NCBI GenBank assembly: GCA_030737835.1
Contig: CM060854.1
Span: 19,572,036 to 19,636,035 of the forward strand
DNA length: 64,000 bases
Source: Acorus gramineus
Lineage: Eukaryota > Streptophyta > Magnoliopsida > Acorales > Acoraceae
Reading direction: 5' to 3'
This document shows, in pieces, positions 48,301 to 60,300 of the stretch. Each line of letters begins with the position of its first letter. Positions within the stretch are counted from its first letter, which is position 1. Under the pieces are notes generated by a model, which was not told the DNA's origin, ran no database searches, and was given only the letters and a program-made list of their open reading frames with translations. The translations under genes and the position numbers were made by a program.

Positions 48301-51300
48301 AGTCCACCATTTCTGGTTAACATATTGAATTGAGAGCATGTTCACGAGTCAATTGAGGACCATCGAGTTATCAACATTCAATGAGCGTTAAGTTAGAATT
48401 GATTGCCTGGAACTGTACTCCAATTTATCATTGAATGAACTTCTACCAGTTATTAAAAAAAAAATCTTTTATCAATCCTCAAATTATATTGTTTATTGTT
48501 CATGGTAACATAAGTAGGATTTAGTTTCCTGAATTATTTTTAATATTCTACATGGTATTATCATATTATCATCTTCAAAATTAGAATAATGTTTTATGCA
48601 TATCTAATTTCACATACCCTCTTTGTATAACGTGATTCTACAACACTGAGAGTGTGACCTTCTTCTCCCCTCACCAGAAACCTTGTCGATGAAAGGGTTA
48701 ACCCTAAATTGCATGGACCGTAAATCCGAAGCATACGAACTTGTCCGCCGTGGACTGAAGGTTGTTGGACATTCTACTCATTTCATCTTTTTGCATATAG
48801 GCTACATTGTAAAATGTTCATTCTCCTGTTTTTATGCAGAATGATCTTAAAAGTCACGTATGTTGGCACGTTTATGGTCTTCTGTATCGATCTGACAGGG
48901 AATACCGGGAAGCAATTAAATGTTATCGGAATGCTTTGAAGATTGATTCAAACAATATTGAAATTTTGCGGGACCTTTCTCTATTGCAGGTGAATCTATA
49001 GTTTATCCTGTTTGTTGATTTCTTCTTCTTGGTAATCACCCTTAGATCTCCAATACTGCCAATTTATTATCATATTTTCCAGTGGAAGGTACTATTGTAA
49101 ATCTGCACTTTTAGTGACATGCTCTATTTCCATATCTTTTTTTTTTTAACAGAGATAGGAACTTTTATTGAATATAAAGCCCCCTAACAAAAAAGAGACG
49201 AGGGATCTCCAAATAAGAAAAGAGAAAAATTGAATAGGAACAGTCTCTCATTCAAAAGATTACAAAAATCAATTCCTCACAAACCAAGAAAGACCCATAA
49301 TGGACAAAGAATTTTCAACTTGAAGAATCATCTTCACCCAATCTCTAAGTGTATATGAAATAAGAGCCTATGTATTTTCCACATACGCTCTTTTGTTTTG
49401 AAAAAATCTTTCGTTCCGAAATAACCAAATACACCAACAAACCGCATGAGGAATGAGCTTTTGAAATTTGGCTACATTGCTACGATCTCCTTTATGCCTT
49501 CTATTCCGGAAGAAATTCCACATCTCTTCAATGTCAAGGAAGCTACAATTAGAACTGATAGCCTGACCAACCAAGTTCCAAATGTCCATAGCAAAAGAAC
49601 ATCTGAAGTATAAATGATCTCGATTTTCCCAGCTCCGTCACATAGGCTGCAAGAAACATCCCCAACGTTGGCCCATTTTGAATGATTTACCTTAGTGAGC
49701 ACTTTATCTAATGACAAAAGCCACATAAAAGCCTTTATTTTCAGCGGTGTAAGAATTCCCCAAATCAGATTCTGATTTTTAGTTGTTGGAATGGTAGACG
49801 AGGCCTTGTTAAGCTTCCTATATAGGGATTTGACCGAAAACCCAAGTTGCGGAGCCATTCTCTATTTCACCACGTCTTCATCTTCCAAATTTAAATCAAT
49901 ACCTTGAAGTAACTCAAGGAAACGAGTTAACTCCAAAGTTTCCATATCATTTAGATCACGACGCAACCGCGGAAGCCAAATAATAGAATTCTTCCCGTAG
50001 GTGTAAGCATCACATATCAAATCATCCACATTTGCAGCCACTTGAAAAAGGATTGGATATAGACTAGCCGGAGACGAACCATGGAGCCAATTATCTTTCC
50101 AGAATTTAATTGCAACGCTATTACCCGGATAGAATGTGGATTCCTCTTTTATTGCCTGCACACTCTCGAGGATATCTTTCCACAGTTTGGAGATTGCCAC
50201 CTGATGAGGAGGAATCAACTCTAATCTAGAGCACATTTTGTAATATTTCTCACAAATTATTCGAATCCAAAGAGAATCCGAATCAGTAAGCAACCGCCAT
50301 AGCCATTTCCCTAAGAGAGCCTTATTCATATCACAAAGATTCAGAACACCCAATCCACCATCTTTTTTTGCACGACAGACAAGCTCCCACTTTGCCAAAT
50401 GAGGTCGCCATAGCTATTTCCATATCTTAATGATCACCTAGAAATATTTCCATTTATATTGGGTGTGTTGAAGGCTAGTAACCCTCATATACTGGTCATG
50501 TTTGTTGATTTTTTTGAGGGAAAGGTAGGAGATTCTCATACAAAATGGTGATGAGGGATCTCCTATGAGAAAGAAAACAAAAAAATATTTATTTTATTAT
50601 AATTACTTTTTTTGTTGTGGTTTGTTTTGTTAATTCCTTTTGCTATCTGGAATTGTATCCAAATGATTAATAAAATCGTCCCTGTTCACACACACACACA
50701 CACATGATAGCAGGGAATTTCTTGATACAATGAGTTTCTGTTTGGCCAGAGTAGTCGAAAGGCAACCGAATCTGGAGGAAACGTCTACCATGGTGTTTCG
50801 ATTTTTATGCTTACTTTTTGTTGACATTGTGCTGGCTATTTTTCTGTATGGGCAAATGCGAACCATGGAGCGTTTGCAACTATGAGGTCTTGGGTTCAAG
50901 CCCCATTGCTTATCGTCATGACAATGTGTCATGTTATCCCTGATATATCAAGAACAAAGTCCTATTGCTTATTATTAACTAAAAAAAAGGTGAACCAGGA
51001 CGATGCAAATGATCAGGCTCATCTTTGTCTAGTACTAGTTATCATCCCTTTATTATTATTACGGTGTCTATAATTTTCAAAGATGTTAGATCAAGCCACA
51101 CTATTGCAGATGTTTTTATTGGTTGGATCTGTGTGTTCTTATTGCAGGCACAGATGCGAGACCTGTCAGGGTTTGTTGAAACGAGACAGCACCTTCTGAG
51201 TTTAAAACCAAATCATCGTATGAACTGGATTGGCTTTGCCGTTGCCCAGCATTTGAATTCCAAGTAGATCTTGACCTCTTGTGAATGTTTATCTTTACCT

Positions 51301-54300
51301 ACTGTGCTTTCATTGTTGACGAGTAACTGACTCATAGTCAGTAAGATCACTCAATGGCGAATATTGGATATTCTTGTGATAACTTGTGATTGCAGCCTAT
51401 TACTACCAGAGATAAATGCTAGGAAACATTTACACTTCAACAGACATGTTGTCTGTTTCTGACATACATCAGAACATGACATGCATCAGCAAATTTCATG
51501 TGTGTCCAAAATTTGAAAATAATTTTCTGAACTTTGGACATGCATTGAATGCGGGGTGGACATGGCTAGGACATATGACACTTAATTTAAAGATTATTGT
51601 AAGGTTTATATGATGTTAAATAATAGAGTTTATAGTTGATGCACTGCTATAGTTATTTTTTTTTTTTTTACAAATTTATGGATGCGTGCTCGCTTTTTTA
51701 AGTGATTATAATATAATATATCTATTGTTTATTTATTGCAGTGACTTTGCAATATCCTAGTTTTTAAAGATTTACTTTGTCATCTGTATGATGTCCATGT
51801 CCATGCTATATAGGATAAAAAAGCACCCCTTCGCTGATGTATACTTTCCAATCACCATAATGAAATGCATATCTTGTTCCCTTAGTACTTCTGGTGCAAT
51901 TCCCTCTAAACTGTGAGTGGCTCATTTCTTTTCTGCTATGTCCACAGATAATTCATTAATTAAGAGATGGTGCAAAATCTTAAAACTGCATCTGGAGTTT
52001 ATGTGCCTCATATTGACCCATATTGTTTTTCACATTCTAGGAAAGAAGGACAGCTATTGTAGTTTGTGAGCCTAATATCAACCTGTAATGTTTGCCCATA
52101 CTTACAGTACATAATCTTGGAAAACTATTTTGCATGCTCCCGCCGAAGATGGTGGAATGATACTTGAACCACAGGATTTATGGTTTCTCAAAGAATGCCA
52201 TACAAATCAAGGCCACTCATATAATTCTAAAAAAAAAAACCTGTCTAGCAAACTCCAGCCACTTGTTTTTGTTAGATGTCCTCTTGATTGACATGGCTTT
52301 CTCCACATGAATTAACAATTTTGTGTATCTTTTAACTGGAGAAATAATATTTAAAATTGTTAGTTCCTTCTTCTTTAGAATTAGTGTACATATTTTCCTC
52401 ATAACTGTCCATCCTATGCATGGGTAATTGCTAGTGGCTCAAAAGCGATTGAAATTTTGGAAGCTTATGAAGGGACGTTAGAAGATGATTATCCTTCAGA
52501 TAATGAACGTTGTGAACATGGAGAAATGCTACTTTACAAGGTAAGATTTTGCTATATGTTTTTCAATCTTCCAATCAATTGTGTGCATCTTCGCATCAAA
52601 TTCACTTGTACTCGAAAGATGCTAGCATGCACGCTTATGTTATCTACTATCAAATGTGATGGCAGAACTCCTAGGAAGATAGTTACTCTCAGCTTTTGGA
52701 ACATGTCAATCTGAGTTACTGACTTGCTGTCAGTCCATCCTTGTTTGGCCCTCAATTATATATCTCAATATTTTATGTGTATTTCGAAGTCACTGATTAA
52801 CTATTGCATTTTTTTTTTTGAAGAAAAGTAGGAATTTAGCCTCAATTTTATTTCTAAAAGAAAGGGAATGCCCAAAGCATAAAGGGGTAAATACAAATAC
52901 TATGAATAAGAGGCCTAAAAGAAAGGGACCGAGGCTAGGTAGAAGATTTCTTTAATGGTGTTAGTCTATTATTTTCCTGTGTATAACTCTAATATTGTCA
53001 TGCAGATTTCTTTAATGGAGGAACATGGGTTTTATGAGCGAGCACTGGACGAGTTGTACAAGAAAGAGGCTAAAATAGTAAGACTCTATATGTATGGTGC
53101 CGTTGCATGTGTAACATAGAAACAGGAGCGCAAACATTTCTGAGATTGGAATATGCCTTGTTTTCCAGGTGGATAAGTTGGCATATAAGGAGCAACAGGT
53201 TTCTTTACTAGAAAAGCTTGGTCGCACAGAAGAAGGAGAGAAAGTATACAAGATATTACTTTTTATGAACCCTGACAACTATAGGTAAGGTGGTCTTTCG
53301 CATGAGCACTTATGTCGCAATGAAGCTGGGAGGATGAAACTACAATATTGATCATGTTCCTATGATTGAGCACCTTGTAACCGGTACAGAATTTTCGAAT
53401 AATGTGGCAGGGGCAATAATTCTCAATACGGTAAAATTCGGGAAAAAACCGGGAAAAAGGAAAAATAAAAAATAAAAATAAAATAGATCAGCAATCTTTA
53501 AATGTTTAAGACTTGAAACATAGTACTTTAGGCCAAGTAAATTAATCAAAACATAACATTGACATCTACTAGTTTATAGTTCAAACTTCAAATGCATCAA
53601 AATATCCCAAAAAGTCAAAATGCGTTTAATACGGGTTTAATACGTGTTTAATATGTGTTTAATACAAGTAATACGCGTTTAATTGGGTAAAACATGTACT
53701 TTTCTTTTAAGGCTCAATCAATACGGGATTAACACCTTTTCTATTTAATGCGCGTTTAATACGCGAATTATTTATTAATTCAGCATTATCGGTAACAAGG
53801 ATTGAGCATGACCATGTATGTAGAACAATCAGTTGAATATTCTTTGCTAAGATATTGTAAAATCATTTGATGATCTACCTGGGTTTCTTGTTTTTTCTTC
53901 TTTCGTACCAGTGATTTTATTTGATTTGGTAAATTTTTTTTTTCCAACAGGTTTGTTTTGTGTGATGGGAGAACCATTTGTGCTTCTTTTAGTAATTATC
54001 AAATAGTATACCAAACACTTTTCAAGGGTCTGTTGTACCATATTAGCTAAAACATCCCTTGAAATATGCAATACAGCTTGACAATTTGCTTTTGTTGATC
54101 TTCCATCTCTGATCAAGGGATTCTATTTATCACCATAAGTTTTTGGTGGCCCTTTTGTTTCTTCCTTTTAGGTCATTGATATGTTTTTCTAAAGAGTAAT
54201 CTTGAACTTCATATTGTGCAACATGTCTTCAAAGTGGACCATTTGAATGCTCCTACTTCTCCTGAACAGTGTTATCAAATAAATGCCTACAGAAAATTTA

Positions 54301-57300
54301 AATTGATATCCACATGGATCTATGCCTAATTCAACTCAGTATTCCAGTTCAGTGGTTGTTCCCATAGATGGCCTGATATCATTCATATGTTTTTTTTACG
54401 ACCTGAAATGCTTTATCATATTAAATGAATCAGTTCGTGTGATGATGGTAAGAACTTGAAGCCCTCAAATCAGTTTTTTTTATTTATGAAACCAATTAAG
54501 ATATTCAGGGTTTGACTGAAGGATGTGGATCTTAAATCAACCTTATGCTCCTCCTAGCATATATAATTACAAAAGCAGTTTTGTAGTTTGGTGGACTCTA
54601 GTATTATATTTCCTACTGCACAAGCATGAAGCATCTCATATGAAAAGCTTGGTTACACATGAATTTGTTTCTCCTTCCCATAGTGCACTTGTGTATTTCA
54701 CTCACTTGACTGTACAATTGGAAATACTAGTGAATTTGACATAAGAATTCTTTTTATATATGGATACACACTACGGCAAAAATAATGTATTTGTTGCTTT
54801 AGTTTTCCCAGGCACATTCTTGGCTCATATAAAGAGAACAAAAGTTACATTCAACTGCTCTGACTGTTGTATTTTATTTAATATTTGGTAGATTATTGTG
54901 TAATTCAGGTATTATTCGGGTCTGCAAAAATGCCTAGGACTATATTCTGAAAAAAGCCAGTTCACATCCGATGAAGCTGATCGATTATGTGCCCTGTATA
55001 AAGAACTTAGGGAGCAATACAAGTGGTCATCTGCAGTTCGGGTAAAATAATTGATAAAGTACTTGATTTTCAGTCTGGAATATTTTTCCGTACCATAAAA
55101 ATTTGAAGTTCAGAATGCTGGCTGACACTTGCTATACTTTCTACCTTTGCTGGGATGGTTTCTGTAGTTATCTACCATATTTTGCTCAGATCCATATTTC
55201 CAATTTTGCTAGGTTAGTTTTTGTTAGTTTTGATAACTTTTTGTGGCATTCATTTTTATTGAATATTAGAATTTCAGATTATCAAGGCTGTTGATTGTTG
55301 ATTCTTTAAAATTAACTTATCACTGTTTTTTTACCAAGTGAATGACCTTGTAGTTTGATGGAAGCCAATTAAAATAAAATTATAAGAGCACACTTCGATG
55401 ATACTGCAGGCAGAACTGGAAATCAATATCTTTGTTCCTATTTTCAAGTGTGCGGTGATATATTTTCTCAAGATATTTACTTATATGCCTGTCTTACCAT
55501 AGTACGGATATGCTATCATTTAGCGAGTTATACTCATTATTCAGCATTTCATGACTTGTCTTTTGTGGTGTGCTTCTCAGCGAATACCACTTGACTTTCT
55601 TCAATTTGAAAAGTTCCGGGAGGCCGCTGAAAATTATATTAGACCTCTCTTGACCAAGGTATTTCAAATGTGATATTAATAGTTTTATATACTTTGTATT
55701 GACAGGGTTAATATGACATTTCAGTTTATGTAATACTGCTTTCCTTGTTGACATATCCATGTTGCTTGTCATTTATTTAGTAACTTAAGTTGATTTAAAA
55801 TTTGAAAATAAAAGGTTGGCCAAACTAAGATGATATTTGTTTCTTATTTTGTGCATTAGGGGGTTCCTTCGTTGTTCTCTGATCTTTCTCCCTTGTACGA
55901 TCAGCCTGGCAAGGTTGGTTGATGATGTTACACTTAATTTGCTTGGAATTTTATTATATATTTCTTGAAATAGATACTTACGTGTTTAGTTGAGTTTCAT
56001 CATGTCACTTGTGCAGGCAGATATTCTTGAGAAAGTAATTCTTGATCTTGAAAATTCAATTAGAAGTACTGGTGGATTTCCTGGGAGGTAATCTATAATA
56101 ACAAGTATCTGTTTTCTGTTACATTATGTTTTTTTTCTTTCAATGAGTGAATATCATGTAGACTGTCCTGCATCAAAAGAGAATGTTCATGCATACTCTG
56201 TGTGCGCACGCGCGCGTCTCATATGTTGTAATATGGTATTTATTTATTTGTTTATACTAATTAAAATGAATTCATTAAAATTTGTTTATACTAATTAAAA
56301 TGAATTCATTAAAATGACAGGGCACAGAAAGAGCCCCCATCAACACTCTTGTGGACTTTGTTTTTGTTGGCTCAGGTTGACCTGCTGTTTAGATTTGTTT
56401 TTCATTTGTTTGTGGAGTTTCTATAGGATTTATGATTCAGAATGTCACTAAGGAATTTCATAACATTGCAGCATTATGACAGAAGAGGTCAGTGCGATAT
56501 TGCTCTTGCTAAAATTAATGAGGCTATCGAACATACTCCAACTGTAATTGATCTGTACTCTGTGAAGGTATGTTTCCATTCATTCTGTTTTCCTTTCTTG
56601 GAAACCATATTTGAAGTCACTGATGTGTTTTTCTTGTTAAAAAAGATTTTTAGTATTTCGCCTTTTTTTTATATAATGCACAGAAGACCTATCTGTGACA
56701 CAATTTGTATTTTGATGATGTAAATTTTGGTTATTTTTGTATTCTTACAATAAGTCCTGGTTGGTTTTGTATTCTTACAACTATTTGTTATCTGTGAGTT
56801 TAATGATGCTCTATGCTATATATATATATGAAAATTCTGGTATGGTAATTAAAATTCATCCAAGGGAAAAACCTTTTTTAGGTTGGAGTCAAAACCAGAA
56901 AATGATAGTGCTTGATTAACGAGAACTTTAAAGCATGAGGAAAATAATCTCATGCAGGAGCATAATCACCTTTAGTTCTGACCTTCATGTGATCTTGCCT
57001 TGGTTGGATATTTATATAATGTCCACTTGTCCAGTTTGACTTCCAGATGATGTATTCTTTTTAAGTGACCATTGATAAATTTTCAAAGATTTCATGGCAT
57101 ATTTGTGGTCCTATCATCTTTCCTTCTGCATTTTTCTTTCTTTTTTTGTTAAACAACCTTACTTTCTTGCGTTATATCTATACTTTCCCATTAACCATAC
57201 TGTGGACATGACCTAGTTGCACAGACAAATTCTCCTTCATCAACTGGACCTTGTTCAGGACAACTCTGCGGTTGATTGGTGATGTCAGTTCTATCGGGAC

Positions 57301-60300
57301 TCTAGATATGGTCCTTAGGAAGATTGATATCAGTTTGACAATCATTGATGAAACATTTCTGAATTATTTGTAAAACATCTTCTTTTTAAGTCGGCCCAGG
57401 GTTTTGTTTATCGGAATGAATTTTTGGACAAAAGCTAGATATATTAAATTTATGTCTTCAATTAACCATGCCACTAATTTATGCATTTGTATCGGGTAAG
57501 AGAAGTACTTTTCATTATTAATTCATTCAAATCAGAAAACATATCATCATGGATTTGCTTAAATTTTAGCTTTTCATGTTGCATCTTAATGACACCCTCC
57601 TTTATTAAATAACAGAGCAGAATACTTAAACATGCCGGTGACCTGCCAGCAGCTGCGAATTTGGCAGATGAAGCTAGGTCAATGGATCTGGCAGATCGTT
57701 TCTTGAACAGTGAATGTGTAAAGCGTATGCTTCAAGCTGACCAAGTAAGTATAATGGCTTCTCATGGGGATCAAGTTCATTCCCTCAATGCTGTTGTTTT
57801 TTTAAAGTGTTTGAAACTATAGAAGTTTAGGCAAAACCGTAGAAGTTTAGGCGAGACTCTTGGAGCACTTGAAATGCTAGATTTGGGCCTCTCAAATTTT
57901 GTCTGCAACATCATCATCCCAATGCAACTACATATTTATGGTTCAGTTGAACGGTTACAAAGATTTGAGTACGTCTATTTCTATTATTCAATTACTGTGG
58001 TCAGTTAAACTATTTCTTTTCTGCTAGAGGTATCTCACACAAATTCATTATGCCCTTAAACGGTGTATTCCAAATTTTTCATCTGTTATGTCAGTTTTTC
58101 CTACTCAATTGTTAAATTTAAGTGAGAAAGGTGTGGGATTTAATTCGAATCAAAGTAGATAAATTTCTTTTTCTCACTCTCTCGATCATCAAAGATAGAA
58201 AAAAAAATGAACTAAGCTTTTTGTTGCTTATTCAAAACATCAGAATTGATGGGAAATGGTTATGGAGAAGCAAACTGAACCACCTTGCATTGAGGCATAG
58301 GTTTCCAATAGTGCTGGGTATATATGGTGATCAGATGCAAATTTCGTGTGGAAGATCTTATGCATGGTTAATTTCCTCTTGTTCAAGTAGTTTTTCAAGA
58401 CCCTTTTTATGTGTGAAGCTGGGAAATTTTCCATGATGCTTCCTCATGGCGTCTGGGCTACTTGGCTCACCAGAAATGAAAAGCTATTCCACAGGAAGGC
58501 TGCTATGTAGAGAACTTGGGCCCTGGGCATCTATTGTATGTTTTCTCAGATTGAGCCATTAATTTTCTCAAAGCTGAAAAATGTATCTATAGATATGGAG
58601 GAGTTTTCTTCTGTTGGGGAGGGGCTTGAGGGTCCCCAACCCCCATGTCCCTTTTATTTTTCCCTTCCTCTGTTGTACCCAGTGGAATTGGTGAACTACC
58701 TCTCTCTCTTTCTCTCTCCAAAAAAGAAAAAATTATTATTTTTTTATATGGGAAGTTAATTTTTTTTTCCTTTTTGACTTATTATGTGAAGGTGGACCTG
58801 GCAGAAAAAACAGTGGTTTTGTTCACCAAGGAAGGGGACCAGCATAATAACCTGCATGATATGCAATGCATGTGGTGCGATTTCGTACTTAGTGGTTTCT
58901 AACTATTGCTAAAGTAAATAACTACAATGCTCATCTCTTTTAAAATTATTGCTCATGCAATTTGAGAAGGTATGAACTTGCTTCTGGTGAAAGTTATCTC
59001 CGCCAAGGTGATCTAGGTCGTGCTTTGAAAAATTTCTTGGCGGTTGAAAAGCACTATGCAGATATCACTGAAGATCAGTTTGACTTCCACTCATACTGCT
59101 TACGTAAAATGACTCTGCGAGCATATGTGAGAATGCTGAAATTTCAGGATCATTTGCATGCACATCCATATTTTCATAAAGCTGCAGCTGGAGCTATCAG
59201 GTTCTTTTTTTTTTTTAGTTTTTAATATTATATCATTTCCCTCCTAATTACTATTATTATATATTATTATATATTTGTCTTATCCACACAGCTTTCCAAA
59301 TTTTTATTCACCGGTTTGCATATTTGATGTTTTCATGTTAACCTGTGAAATCTATTTTGGTTTGATTTTTAATATATCTACAATGCTCAAGTGCAGATGC
59401 TACATGAAGCTGTATGATTCTCCTCCAAAATCCGCAGCTGAAGAAGATGATGAATCATCAAAACTGCTTCCCTCTCAGAAAAAGAAATTGAAACAAAAGC
59501 AGAAGAAAGCAGAAGCCCGTGCAAGAAAGGTCCATTTGGATTTATCTGTTCTTGTTTAACATGTAAAATGGAAAAACAATTCTAATGCCATTTCAAATTG
59601 TCTCAGGAAGCCGAAGAGAAAAATGAAGAAGAATCCAATACTTCAAATACATCTAAATCTGGCAAGAGGCAACCTAATAGACCAGTTGATTTAGACCCCC
59701 ACGGGGAGAAATTATTGCAGGTGTATTTCTAGTTGATTGATGCATTGCCTTGATAAATAGGTTTAGAATATTGCCTCGCAAATATTGGAGTGATCGTCCA
59801 ATTGTTTGAATAGGCAATGCAATTTTGCAGGTTGAAAATCCATTACAGGAAGCTACCAAATATTTGAAGCTCCTTCAGAAGAATTCAGCAGAGTCCATGG
59901 AAACACATTTACTTTCTTTTGAGCTGAACATGAGAAAACAGAAAGTTTTACTTGCTTTTCAGGTAAGCATCCATTTTCTGAAATTTTCATTGAATTTTGA
60001 AGTTTGTATTCCTCCGTCACTGTTATTACTCCAAACCTGTGTAGTTTGTCTTGAAGAATATTTTCCTCGATCACTTCTTTTTGTGGTTTGTGATATGCAA
60101 TGTGATACCGATCTCGTCGTGATGGACTTTTGCAACCATTCTTTTGCATTGTTTATTATGGTCAAAATCATTCATCTTTCTCTACAAACCACTTAAATGT
60201 AAAGAGAAGGTGGGACACCTCTCTAATACCTCCATTCCATATTCTATTTGTAGTGAAAACTATATTAGAATTTAGATTATAAGTTCATGAAGAATCTCAG

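Noticed and set aside
50835-50992. Functional tRNA gene
   Set aside because: Only box-like words are present; no cloverleaf or acceptor stem pairing could be drawn, so it is called SINE-like.
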